From Methylophilales bacterium UBA4017 (lineage in GTDB: Bacteria; Pseudomonadota; Gammaproteobacteria; Burkholderiales; Methylophilaceae): 36,113 nucleotides of DNA. The stretch lies in assembly GCA_002384685.1 (NCBI GenBank), contig DGAZ01000019.1, positions 19,440 to 55,552 on the forward strand, written 5' to 3'. The notes under the pieces were generated by a model. The model saw only the letters and a list, made by a program, of their open reading frames with translations. It did no database searches and had not been told where the DNA came from. Made by a program: the position numbers and the translations under genes. Of this stretch, positions 24,687 through 33,001 are shown one piece after another (positions within the stretch are counted from its first letter, which is position 1; each line of letters starts with the position of its first letter).

Positions 24687-25633
24687 TGAAAAAAATATTT
24701 AGCCCTCTCAAGATAGTGCTCGTAATTTTTTGTATAAACTTTTCAGCTTATTCAGAAGAGGTTTCGTATTTATTAACTGCTTCTGCAAAAGGGGACATGG
24801 CAAGCGTCCGTGCAATCATAGAGAGTGGTGGAAACCCAAATACCAAAGATAAAGATTTGGTGACAGCATTGATGTATGCTGCAAGAAAAAATCAAGTAGA
24901 CGTAATTAAATTCTTAATTCTGAATGGGGCAAATGTAAATGCTGTAGAAGAAGATGGGTGGACGGCCTTAATGTATGCAGCGAAAAAAAACTATACGGAA
25001 ACAATTAAAATACTTCTAGAAAATGGGGCTGACCCTAGGATTATCGACCCAGATGGTTGGTCTGCATATGGATTGGCCGCAACCTCAGGATTTCATCAAA
25101 CGATAGATATTTTGATTAAAGGCGGCATTGATCCAAACACAAGAAACAATTCGGGTCTAACAGTCCTTATGCTTGCATGTAAAAGTGGTGATGTTCTAAC
25201 TATTAAAACTTTGCTCGATAATAAAGCACAAATTCATTTAAAAGATAAGTATGGAAAGACTGCGTTAACCTATGCCGTGATTAATGGCAATAAAGATGCT
25301 GTCATATTCCTTTTAAATCATGGAGCCAAAGTAGACGATTTTGATAAAAGTGAGTGGACTGGATTGGTTTGGGCTATAAAAAGGAAACAGATTGATATTG
25401 CTCGAATATTGATTGGTAAGGGGGCCGATATCAATCATGAGGATAACGAGGGGACACATATAATTCATTATGCTGTGTTTAGTAATTCAAATGAGGCTTT
25501 AGAGATGCTTATTAATGCAGGGGTGAACCTTAAAGCAACCGATCAGTATGGATTAACTCCATTAGTCTATGCATTGAAGCAGAATAACTCTCATATGGTA
25601 AAAGTAATAAAAACCGCAGGTGGGGACTATTAA
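24683..25633 (+). CDS. Exported nine-repeat ankyrin protein in the sucCD-nadE operon
   Basis: 316-residue protein, function unknown. A signal peptide spans about residues 1-25 (KIVLVIFCINFSAYS). The rest is nine consecutive ankyrin repeats of 33 residues with little else, e.g. GWTALMYAAKKNYTETIKILLENGADP and GKTALTYAVINGNKDAVIFLLNHGAKV. The first and last repeats are capping-type. Two adjacent ATGs (24683, 24686) both overlap the sucD stop, so either may start it, and the nadE TTG follows its stop without a gap. Ankyrin solenoids bind proteins; the signal peptide puts it in the periplasm, away from the cytosolic enzymes encoded on either side. Its tight coupling to sucD and nadE may only reflect shared expression. 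It is paralogous in style to the shorter protein after purL. Confidence 0.88.
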   Translation: MMKKIFSPLKIVLVIFCINFSAYSEEVSYLLTASAKGDMASVRAIIESGGNPNTKDKDLVTALMYAARKNQVDVIKFLILNGANVNAVEEDGWTALMYAAKKNYTETIKILLENGADPRIIDPDGWSAYGLAATSGFHQTIDILIKGGIDPNTRNNSGLTVLMLACKSGDVLTIKTLLDNKAQIHLKDKYGKTALTYAVINGNKDAVIFLLNHGAKVDDFDKSEWTGLVWAIKRKQIDIARILIGKGADINHEDNEGTHIIHYAVFSNSNEALEMLINAGVNLKATDQYGLTPLVYALKQNNSHMVKVIKTAGGDY

Positions 25634-27232
25634 TTGAAAGTACATTTAGCTCAACTGAACACAATAGTAGGTGATTTAACTTTCAATAAAAACCTTATCC
25701 TTAAGGAGGCAGAGATAGCTGTGGCTAATGGGGCAAACCTACTTTTAACTCCTGAATTAAGCATAACAGGTTACCCACCGGAAGATTTGCTGCTAGACCA
25801 AGAATTTATCAAAGAATGTGACAGGAGCGTAATGGAGATAGCAGAAAAATTTCCAGGGATTATGGTAGCAATCGGCCATCCGATGTTGGTTGAAAATAAA
25901 CTATATAACGCAGTTTCTATTCTCTTTAACAGTAAAATCCTAAGCACGTATCGAAAAAAAATATTACCCAATTATGGAGTTTTCGACGAAAAGCGATATT
26001 TTTCAGAAGGAAACAAAAACACTATAATTGACTATCAAGGAAAAAAGATAGGCTTTCTTATATGTGAAGATATTTGGGTTAAGGAGCCAACAGCATCATT
26101 GATTAAGGAAGGAGTCGAAATTATTCTATGTATTAATGCCTCGCCTTTCGAGTTAAAAAAACAACAAAAGCGTATCGATCAGGTTAAAAAAATAATATCT
26201 GGAAATAATCTTACTTTAGTATATTTAAATGCTTTGGGCGGTCAGGATAATGTAGTTTTTGATGGTGGCTCTTTTGTTTATGACGGTATAAAAGGTTTGA
26301 CTACCGAGCTTCCTCAATTTGAAAGTATATCTGAAACAATTGACTTGAATTCTAAGAAGGCGTTTGTTTGCTCGACATACAATGATATGGAGATAATATT
26401 AAAAGGTTTGGTCTTAGCCCTGCATGACTACCTTGAAAAAAATAATATGCAGAGAGTCTTTTTAGGCTTATCAGGAGGCATTGATTCGGCTCTAGTTCTA
26501 TACATAGCAACTAAGGCAATTGCAAAAAATAATATTCATGCAATTATGATGCCCTCAAAATATACCTCGGATATAAGCCTTGAAGACGCTAAGAAACTAG
26601 CAGAAGATTTAGAGGTTGACTATAAGATATACCCAATTGATAGTTTAATTGATAATGTTAATCAAGTTTTCAGTGAAGAATTTAAGGGTCTCCCAAGCGA
26701 TATAACCGAAGAGAACTTTCAAGCAAGAATTAGAGGGCTTATGCTAATGGGTTTAGCAAATAAGCATAATGGAATGGTGCTTGCAACGAGCAATAAAAGT
26801 GAGCTGGCTGTTGGTTATTCGACAATATATGGAGATATGGTAGGTGGCTTTTGTGTGCTTAAAGATGTACCAAAAACAATGGTTTATAAGTTGGCACAAC
26901 ATATCAATAGCACAAAAAAAATAATTCCAGGTCGAATTATTACCAGGGAACCAAGCGCGGAGTTAAAAGAGAATCAAACTGACCAAGATAATTTACCAAG
27001 CTATGAAGTATTAGATGAGATTATACGGCTTTATATTGAGGAAACCAAAAGCTCTGCTTTTATAATTAATACTGGATTTGACTCTCAAATAGTGGAAAAA
27101 GTTGTAAAATTAATAAATGGTAGTGAGTTTAAGCGACGTCAATCGGCTCCTGGGCCAAAAATAACAAGCAAAGCATTTAGTGTTGATAGGCGCTTTCCAA
27201 TAACCAATAAATATAAAACAAAATTACAATAG
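25634..27232 (+). CDS. nadE: Glutamine-dependent NAD+ synthetase
   Basis: Last step of NAD synthesis: amidation of deamido-NAD with ammonia taken from glutamine, in the cytoplasm. The N-terminal nitrilase-type glutaminase domain (about 1-250) has the probable triad E41 in LTPELSITGYPPED, K108 in YRKKILPNYGVFDE and C144 in ICEDIW. The C-terminal synthetase domain begins with the P-loop LSGGIDSALVLYIATKA (about 279-295) and continues with ATSNKSELAVGYSTIYGDMVGG. The start is a TTG at 25634, supported by the family opening KVHLAQLN and GGGG at 25622-25625. It abuts the ankyrin stop and its own stop overlaps the ribosome-binding site of glnB. Coupling to a PII gene is common in betaproteobacteria. 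Confidence 0.96.
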   Translation: MKVHLAQLNTIVGDLTFNKNLILKEAEIAVANGANLLLTPELSITGYPPEDLLLDQEFIKECDRSVMEIAEKFPGIMVAIGHPMLVENKLYNAVSILFNSKILSTYRKKILPNYGVFDEKRYFSEGNKNTIIDYQGKKIGFLICEDIWVKEPTASLIKEGVEIILCINASPFELKKQQKRIDQVKKIISGNNLTLVYLNALGGQDNVVFDGGSFVYDGIKGLTTELPQFESISETIDLNSKKAFVCSTYNDMEIILKGLVLALHDYLEKNNMQRVFLGLSGGIDSALVLYIATKAIAKNNIHAIMMPSKYTSDISLEDAKKLAEDLEVDYKIYPIDSLIDNVNQVFSEEFKGLPSDITEENFQARIRGLMLMGLANKHNGMVLATSNKSELAVGYSTIYGDMVGGFCVLKDVPKTMVYKLAQHINSTKKIIPGRIITREPSAELKENQTDQDNLPSYEVLDEIIRLYIEETKSSAFIINTGFDSQIVEKVVKLINGSEFKRRQSAPGPKITSKAFSVDRRFPITNKYKTKLQ

Positions 27233-27235
27233 GAG
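27231..27235 (+). promoter_or_regulatory. Ribosome-binding site of glnB overlapping nadE stop
   Basis: AGGAG shares its first two bases with the nadE TAG stop. It is 5 bases before the ATG at 27241 but only 2 before the ATG at 27238. This decides the glnB start in favour of the second ATG. Confidence 0.7.
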
Positions 27236-27240
27236 TTATG

Positions 27241-27579
27241 ATGAAAAAGATTGAGGCAATTATTAAACCATTCAAGCTTGATGAGGTAAGAGAGGCTTTA
27301 TCTGAAATAGATATTATGGGTTTAACTGCGACTGAAGTTAAAGGATTTGGAAGGCAAAAAGGACACACAGAGCTGTACCGAGGGGCGGAATATGTTGTAG
27401 ATTTTCTTCCTAAAATTAGGTTAGATTTAGTGGTAGAAGATAAAATGGTTGATAAGGTTGTTGAGACCATTATGAAAACAGCCCATACCGGAAAAATTGG
27501 CGACGGAAAAATTTTTGTTATGAATGTTGAAGAAGCTGTAAGAATTAGAACGGGAGAAAAAGGAGACGCGGCTATCTAA
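27241..27579 (+). CDS. glnB: Nitrogen regulatory protein PII
   Basis: PII signal protein, a cytosolic trimer that reports 2-oxoglutarate, ATP/ADP and glutamine status to glutamine synthetase control and ammonium transport. From the chosen ATG it has 112 residues, the canonical length. The T-loop has KGFGRQKGHTELYRGAEY with Y51, the uridylylation site. The B and C loop motifs TAHTGKIGDGKIF and VRIRTGEKGDAAI are present. GlnB is preferred to GlnK because no amtB is adjacent, although the two cannot be told apart safely by sequence alone. A second ATG 3 bases upstream (27238) is too close to the ribosome-binding site. The 3' end overlaps kdsB tail to tail by 4 bases. Confidence 0.95.
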   Translation: MKKIEAIIKPFKLDEVREALSEIDIMGLTATEVKGFGRQKGHTELYRGAEYVVDFLPKIRLDLVVEDKMVDKVVETIMKTAHTGKIGDGKIFVMNVEEAVRIRTGEKGDAAI

Positions 27580-28319
27580 TCTGATCCTAATATTTTTTTA
27601 ATCTTTTCAAGATCTTCTTGTGTATCCACACCAATCGAATGAGAGCCCTCATATCTAAAAACTTTAATCTTATGATGGTTTTCTATAGCCCTAAGTTGCT
27701 CAAGGCCTTCAATATTTTCGAGATTTGATTTGGGCAGGCTACAAAACAACTTCAAAAATTTAGCGGTATATCCATATATACCAATATGTTGAAACGCTCC
27801 CTGTCCCAAGGAGTCTTCTGCCCTGCTTTTATCGTAAGGAATCATAGATCGACTAAAGTATAATGCGTAATCATCTACCCCAAGGACTACCTTGACATTA
27901 TTGGGGCTGACAAAGTCATCTAAATTTCTGAATGCAGACGCTGCTGTAGCATACTCAACTCCTAATTCTCGCATTCCGTTAGCCACTTGGTTTATTAGCA
28001 AAGGGTCCATAAGAGGCTCGTCTCCCTGCAGGTTAACGATAATGGTCTCATCATCCCATCCAGTTTGATGAAGAACCTCGTTTATACGATCAGTGCCTGA
28101 AAAATGATTGGGGTCTGTAAGAATCGAGCGGAAGCCAAACTCCTCGACACAATTGAAGATTCTCTCGTCATCTGTTGCAACTACGACCTCATCAGCACCG
28201 CTTAATCTCGCTTTTCTTGCAACATGAATAACCATAGGCAATCCAGCGATCTCAATTAATGGCTTCCCTGCAAGTCTAGTACTGTTATATCGGGAGGGAA
28301 TTACAACCTTAAAAGTCAT
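27576..28319 (-). CDS. kdsB: 3-deoxy-manno-octulosonate cytidylyltransferase
   Basis: Makes CMP-Kdo from CTP and Kdo for the inner core of LPS, in the cytoplasm. 247 residues, normal length. Motifs: IPSRYNSTRLAGKPL near the N-terminus, VVVATDDERI, SGTDRINEV, NLQGDEPLMDP (about 95-105), FSRSMIPYD and QHIGIYGYT. Last gene of the exbB-exbD-msbA-lpxK-ycaR-kdsB group, with a 3-base spacer after the Trm112-like gene. Its stop overlaps the glnB stop on the opposite strand by 4 bases. Confidence 0.97.
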   Translation of the reverse strand: MTFKVVIPSRYNSTRLAGKPLIEIAGLPMVIHVARKARLSGADEVVVATDDERIFNCVEEFGFRSILTDPNHFSGTDRINEVLHQTGWDDETIIVNLQGDEPLMDPLLINQVANGMRELGVEYATAASAFRNLDDFVSPNNVKVVLGVDDYALYFSRSMIPYDKSRAEDSLGQGAFQHIGIYGYTAKFLKLFCSLPKSNLENIEGLEQLRAIENHHKIKVFRYEGSHSIGVDTQEDLEKIKKILGSD

Positions 28320-28322
28320 TAC

Positions 28323-28496
28323 CTATTCATCCAAACTAATTTTTCTTGCTTCACTTTCCAGCAGAATTGGTATCCCATTTTTAATCGGGTATGCTAATTT
28401 GGCTACTTTTGATATCAATTCGTTATTCGTCTTATCAAAGTCTAACGGCCCTTTAGTTACTGGGCAAACTAGGATGCTTAGTAAATTTTTATCCAT
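28323..28496 (-). CDS. ycaR: Trm112-like protein YcaR (UPF0434), cysteine-poor
   Basis: 57-residue protein whose gene lies between lpxK and kdsB, as in many proteobacteria. It reads MDKNLLSILVCPVTKGPL at the start, then LAYPIKNGIPILLESEAR, the YcaR/Trm112 signature. E. coli YcaR has CPVC and a further cysteine for a zinc-ribbon-like site; here CPVC is CPVT and only C11 remains, so metal binding is doubtful. Related betaproteobacterial proteins seem to share this loss. Trm112 in eukaryotes is a methyltransferase partner; the bacterial role is unknown. The start shares one base with the lpxK stop (TGATG). The gene is easy to miss because of its size. Confidence 0.9.
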   Translation of the reverse strand: MDKNLLSILVCPVTKGPLDFDKTNNELISKVAKLAYPIKNGIPILLESEARKISLDE

Positions 28497-29494
28497 CAAT
28501 TCAATCCAACCTTTATCAACATGTTATTAATTAAATCATCTTCAATGTTCAAGGAAATAGAAGCGACCCATATATTACTGTGCTTTATATGTGCACACTT
28601 AATTGCATCTTTTTCTGTCATTATTATATGCATGTCCTCATAAGCATCAAAGTCACTTTGCCTAAAATTATAATGGTCATCAAATACTACCTGCGTGAAG
28701 TTTAAATTTTTAAGCTTCAAGGTTCTAAAAAATTTATTAGGATTAGCGATAGCAGTAATCGCAACTAAACCCTCATTATTAATAGAAGAAAAATTAATAT
28801 GTTTCTTGCCGCTAATTGAGGTTAATTTATCATCACAATAAGATTTAATTAATTTAGCCTTTGGAATTGTTAATCTTCCATTATCGTCATTTACTATAAT
28901 AGCATCAGCTTTCTTCAGTCTTGATAATGGTTCTCTTAATGGGCCAGCTGGAAGCATCATTTCATTACCAAAATACCTTAATCCATCAACAAGAATAAAT
29001 TCGTAATCACGAAATAATGAGTAATGTTGTAAGCCGTCATCAGAAAGAATTATATTCGTTTCTGGGTACCGTTTTATCAAGTGATTTGCTGTTAAAAATC
29101 GATTCTTTCCAACAAATACCGGACAATTTACTTTTGTCTTAATTAGCAGAGGCTCGTCACCAACATCGCGATAAAAGCTGGAGATTGAAACTTCTCTTGG
29201 ATTTGAATATTCGGACTTATAGCCCCTAGAAACTATTCCTACTTTTATTTTTTTTTGAATTAGTCGATTTGCTAACTCAATAATAAAAGGTGTTTTTCCA
29301 GTCCCTCCAACTGTTATGTTGCCGACAATCACAACAGGGATGTCTATCTTTTTTACATTTAGAACCTTAATTTTATATAAGAAATTTCTTACGCTCTGAA
29401 GCATATAGAATATGATGCTTACTGGAATTAAAATAACTCCCCATGTCAGTTTTTTATAGTGCTGATCAGTAATGAGGCTCTCAACAGACCTCAA
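28496..29494 (-). CDS. lpxK: Tetraacyldisaccharide 4'-kinase
   Basis: Phosphorylates the 4' position of the lipid A precursor disaccharide, on the inner face of the inner membrane. 332 residues. One N-terminal hydrophobic anchor (about 19-34) is followed by the Walker A loop VGNITVGGTGKTPF (about 57-70). Other family motifs are GIVSRGYKS, DVGDEPLL, ILSDDGLQHY and LPAGPLREPLSRLKKAD. The start abuts the msbA stop with no spacer, so kinase and flippase for the same lipid A molecule are co-translated. Normal length, no missing motif seen. Confidence 0.96.
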   Translation of the reverse strand: MRSVESLITDQHYKKLTWGVILIPVSIIFYMLQSVRNFLYKIKVLNVKKIDIPVVIVGNITVGGTGKTPFIIELANRLIQKKIKVGIVSRGYKSEYSNPREVSISSFYRDVGDEPLLIKTKVNCPVFVGKNRFLTANHLIKRYPETNIILSDDGLQHYSLFRDYEFILVDGLRYFGNEMMLPAGPLREPLSRLKKADAIIVNDDNGRLTIPKAKLIKSYCDDKLTSISGKKHINFSSINNEGLVAITAIANPNKFFRTLKLKNLNFTQVVFDDHYNFRQSDFDAYEDMHIIMTEKDAIKCAHIKHSNIWVASISLNIEDDLINNMLIKVGLN

Positions 29495-31240
29495 TTAATT
29501 AAACCCTCTTTTATATAAAGTTGTATACCTGCCTTTTTTCCTGATTAGTTCATCATGGGTACCTTGCTCAACAAGCTCACCGTTATGGATTACCAAGATT
29601 TTATCAGCATTTATTATGGTGCTTAATCTATGGGCAATTACGATTGATGTTCGTTTTTTCATTAAGGTATCAAGCGCCTCTTGAACAAATAACTCTGACT
29701 CAGAATCTAATGCCGAAGTAGCCTCGTCCAATAAAAGAATGGGTGCATTTTTTAGGATTGCTCTGGCAATAGCAATCCGCTGTTTTTGTCCACCAGATAA
29801 CTTAATACCTCTATCTCCAATAACATGACTGAAGCCCTGCGGAAGTTTTTCTATGAATTCAAGAGCATTAGCTGCTTTTGCAGCTTTTTTAATAGCCGCT
29901 AAATTACTTTTTCCCCTTCCTCCATATGCAATATTGTTGAACACAGTGTCATTAAATAGGATAGTATCCTGACTAACTAGAGCAATTTTTTCTCTAAGGC
30001 TTTGCAAAGTAAATGCATTGACGTCGATATTGTCTATTTTTATCTCGCCTTCAGAAATCTCATACAATCGCGGAATTAAATTAATTAATGTAGTTTTCCC
30101 GCCGCCCGATTTACCGACTAGAGCAATTTTTTCTCCTGGCTTTGTCGTAAATGATATCTTCCTAATTGCTGGATGTTTTTCATCAGGATAACTAAATGTA
30201 ACCTCATTGAATTGAATTTCTCCTTTAATCTTTTCTATTACTTTTTTACCCGTGTTTTTTTCTCCTACCTCATCCATTACACTAAAGATGCTTATTGCAG
30301 CCGCATAGCCAACCTGAATTTGTTCATTAATTGCTGTAATCTTTTTTATTGGGGAAATGAGCATTAATAACGCCCCAACAAAAGCAGCAAACTCTCCAGC
30401 AGTAAAATAACTGATTGAATAAAAAACTACTGAAGCAAGAGCTATGGCGGACATAATTTCAATAACTAAACTGTTTATGCCAGACATCTTTGCAAGCTTT
30501 GTATGCATCTTTCGGTTTCTAATTGATATATCGGTAAATCTTTTTAGCTCAAATAATGCTGTTCCAAATATTTTAACTATTCTTTGTGAAGCTATAGCTT
30601 CTCCTGAAACACGAGTCATATCTCCCATTGATTCTTGAACCTCGGAGCCAGCTTGCCTTAGCTTGGGTGATACCTTCTTAAGGTATAAACCCATTACAGG
30701 TGCCATTACCGCAAAAATGATAGTTAAAAACCAATCTAAATAAAGCATATACCCAACAATAGCAATAACCGTAAGAATATCCCTAAATGCATCTAGAGCT
30801 ACTTTAGTAACAATGGTGGAGAGCTGCTCAGTTTCGTATGTTAATTTTGATACGATGTTGCCGGCAGCATTCTTATCAAAAAATTTTACTGGAAGAGACA
30901 TAATCCTTTTAAATGAATCAAACCTAAGATCTTCTACTATCTTTCTAGACACCCACCTCATAGAGTAACCTGAAACAAATCCAGCTGCCGCCCTTATGCT
31001 CATTAGAAATACAAGCCCAATCGGAAGTAATATCGAGGCTTCAGCAGACTTTTCTACCAATCCTTCATCAGTAATTTTTTTAATTAACGCAAGAAATCCA
31101 GTGTTGGTTAACGCTAAGATTAATAAGGAAAAAATGCTAAAGCTTAAAATTAGCTTGTACCTAAGCGCATACTTTAATAGCCTGAGATAGATTTTCTTAA
31201 AACTTGGTGACTGAGAGTTTGTCGTCAGATCTTTCGTCAT
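29495..31240 (-). CDS. msbA: Lipid A export ATP-binding/permease protein
   Basis: ABC exporter half-transporter that flips lipid A-core across the inner membrane as a homodimer. The 581-residue protein has six membrane helices (about 30-310) followed by the ATPase domain. Walker A is VGKSGGGKTTLINL (about 374-387), the signature is LSGGQKQRIAIARAI, Walker B is APILLLDEATSALD, and the switch histidine is in VIAHRLST. The position between exbD and lpxK is the usual LPS-linked one and favours MsbA over other exporters. 18 bases follow exbD. Confidence 0.95.
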   Translation of the reverse strand: MTKDLTTNSQSPSFKKIYLRLLKYALRYKLILSFSIFSLLILALTNTGFLALIKKITDEGLVEKSAEASILLPIGLVFLMSIRAAAGFVSGYSMRWVSRKIVEDLRFDSFKRIMSLPVKFFDKNAAGNIVSKLTYETEQLSTIVTKVALDAFRDILTVIAIVGYMLYLDWFLTIIFAVMAPVMGLYLKKVSPKLRQAGSEVQESMGDMTRVSGEAIASQRIVKIFGTALFELKRFTDISIRNRKMHTKLAKMSGINSLVIEIMSAIALASVVFYSISYFTAGEFAAFVGALLMLISPIKKITAINEQIQVGYAAAISIFSVMDEVGEKNTGKKVIEKIKGEIQFNEVTFSYPDEKHPAIRKISFTTKPGEKIALVGKSGGGKTTLINLIPRLYEISEGEIKIDNIDVNAFTLQSLREKIALVSQDTILFNDTVFNNIAYGGRGKSNLAAIKKAAKAANALEFIEKLPQGFSHVIGDRGIKLSGGQKQRIAIARAILKNAPILLLDEATSALDSESELFVQEALDTLMKKRTSIVIAHRLSTIINADKILVIHNGELVEQGTHDELIRKKGRYTTLYKRGFN

Positions 31241-31258
31241 AATATGGTGGTTGTGCTC

Positions 31259-31672
31259 TTACTGCACTTTTGTTGAGAAAGTTATTTTGTTTAAACCTGC
31301 CAACCTCGAGGCTTCCATAACATTTACTACCGCCTGATGGGTTGTTAGAGCATCTGCATTGATAATAATGGATGTATCACTTTTGCCTTGTGCAGCCTCT
31401 TTGATAATGCTAACTAAATCATCAAAGTCGGTTGATTCCATAGATTTTTCATTAACAGAATACTTACCCTCTCTTGTTATTATGATAGTTATAAAACCTT
31501 CTTTTTGTTTGCTTTGGTTCGCCTCCGCTACCGGAAGATTAATCTTTAATTCACTAAATTTTGAGAAAGTTGTGCTTACAACCAAAAAAATTATAATTAC
31601 GAGCAAAACATCAATCAATGGAATAAAATTAATTTCGGGGTCCGCCAGCCTTGTTTTTCTTCTAAAATTCAT
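31259..31672 (-). CDS. exbD: ExbD/TolR-family biopolymer transport protein
   Basis: Proton-channel partner of ExbB. 137 residues: a short cytoplasmic start, one membrane helix (about 18-38) with the conserved aspartate in NFIPLIDVLLVIIIFLVV, and a periplasmic domain ending near residue 137. The ExbB/ExbD pair uses the proton gradient to power a TonB-like partner, but no tonB gene is adjacent. In many betaproteobacteria an exbB-exbD pair precedes msbA-lpxK. Three bases separate it from exbB. TolR is a less likely alternative because tolA, tolB and pal are absent here. Confidence 0.93.
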   Translation of the reverse strand: MNFRRKTRLADPEINFIPLIDVLLVIIIFLVVSTTFSKFSELKINLPVAEANQSKQKEGFITIIITREGKYSVNEKSMESTDFDDLVSIIKEAAQGKSDTSIIINADALTTHQAVVNVMEASRLAGLNKITFSTKVQ

Positions 31673-31675
31673 TCT

Positions 31676-32281
31676 TTACTTTCTTTCGCCCCTAATAACT
31701 TCAACCAATCTTAGCGCTTGCTGCTCCATCTCATTAACCAAATAATCTACTTTTGATCTAAAATATCTAAAAGCTATCATGGCAGGAACTGCTACAACGA
31801 TACCACCTGCAGTATTATATAAAGCTACAGAAATTCCTCTTGCAAAAACAGTAACGTCGTGACCGCTTGAGGTAAAAGAACTAAAAAGTTCTACCATTCC
31901 AATAATGGTTCCAAATAATCCCAGCAAAGGGGCAACTGTAGATATTGTGCTAAGCGTACCCAAATACTTTTCCAGCCTGAAGCTTGCAAGCGAACCTGCC
32001 TCCTCAATTGAATCTTTAATTACTTCTAAGGATGCATTTTTATTTTCAATAGCTACAGCCATTATCTCACCAAGAGGAGAGTTTTTTTTAAGGGCTTCAA
32101 TAGATTCTATATTTATAGATCCAGAGCTCATTAAGTTGGTAACATCAGCTAAAAGATTGCTTGGGGCAATATTAGACACCCTTAAGGTCCATAACCTTTC
32201 TAAAATAATAGCTACTCCGAAAATCGACGTTACTATCAAAGGCCAAATTGGCCAGCCTGCAGCTATAATAATGTTCCACAC
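31676..32281 (-). CDS. exbB: ExbB/TolQ-family proton channel protein
   Basis: MotA/TolQ/ExbB family membrane protein of 201 residues with three predicted membrane segments: about 6-26, about 110-135 (STVAPLLGLFGTIIGMVELF, the family signature) and about 148-172 (GISVALYNTAGGIVVAVPAMIAF). The long cytoplasmic stretch between the first two is charged. It energises an outer-membrane process together with ExbD. First gene of the minus-strand operon down to kdsB; the 42-base gap from lolD has no evident terminator, so read-through from lolCD is possible. Confidence 0.93.
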   Translation of the reverse strand: MWNIIIAAGWPIWPLIVTSIFGVAIILERLWTLRVSNIAPSNLLADVTNLMSSGSINIESIEALKKNSPLGEIMAVAIENKNASLEVIKDSIEEAGSLASFRLEKYLGTLSTISTVAPLLGLFGTIIGMVELFSSFTSSGHDVTVFARGISVALYNTAGGIVVAVPAMIAFRYFRSKVDYLVNEMEQQALRLVEVIRGERK

Positions 32282-32323
32282 TGGTTTAAACTCCCCATGA
32301 TTTTTATCAAGTAAAAAACTACG

Positions 32324-33001
32324 TTATTTGTTATTTATTGTTCCTTCAGCTAAATGATAGATCTTTTTCATCTTTCTTGCTAACTCAAGATCGTGAGTTA
32401 CGAGCACAATAGAGGATTTAAATTCATTAGCTAATTCAAGAAACATATCAAACACTAATTTTGCATTTTTATGGTCTAAATTACCAGTCGGTTCGTCGGC
32501 TAAAATCAGCTGGGGCTCTATAATTAATGCTCTACCAACCGCAACCCTCTGCCTCTCCCCTCCCGAAAGCTGATGAGGGTAATGTTCAGCTCTTTTGCTA
32601 AGACCCAAAGTTTTTAACATTTTTAAAGCTCTGTTATGCGCTTTCTTATAATTACCACCTTTGATAATCAGGGGCATAAGAATATTTTCCAGCGCTGTAA
32701 AATCAGGGAGCAAATGATGTGCCTGGTAAACAAATCCAATTAGTTTATTTCTCATCGCCGCTAATTGTGATTGGTTAAGCGTATCTAATTTTTGGTCATT
32801 AATCTCTACAGACCCTTCACTTGGAATATCTAGTCCAGCCATAAGGTGGAGAAGAGTGCTCTTTCCTGAGCCTGATACCCCTGTTATTGCTATATTTTCT
32901 CCTTGGTATAGACGTATATTAATTTTATTTAAAATGGGCGCATCTAAACCTGTGTATACCTTGGTAATGTTTTGTAAATTTAAAATAAGGGCTTTACTCA
33001 T
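32324..33001 (-). CDS. lolD: Lipoprotein-releasing system ATP-binding protein
   Basis: ATPase of the Lol ABC transporter, which extracts outer-membrane lipoproteins from the inner membrane and hands them to LolA. 225 residues. Walker A is ITGVSGSGKSTLLHLMAGLD (about 39-58), the Q-loop region is GFVYQAHHLLPDFTALEN, the signature is LSGGERQRVAVGRAL, and Walker B is LILADEPTGNLDHKNA. The LPDFTALENILMPL stretch fits LolD well among MacB-like ATPases. It overlaps lolC by 8 bases. Confidence 0.96.
   Translation of the reverse strand: MSKALILNLQNITKVYTGLDAPILNKINIRLYQGENIAITGVSGSGKSTLLHLMAGLDIPSEGSVEINDQKLDTLNQSQLAAMRNKLIGFVYQAHHLLPDFTALENILMPLIIKGGNYKKAHNRALKMLKTLGLSKRAEHYPHQLSGGERQRVAVGRALIIEPQLILADEPTGNLDHKNAKLVFDMFLELANEFKSSIVLVTHDLELARKMKKIYHLAEGTINNK

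Noticed and set aside
31905..32300. Antisense frame of 131 codons over exbB
   Set aside because: Complement of the membrane and cytoplasmic parts of ExbB, with no motif; the exbB reading is far better supported.
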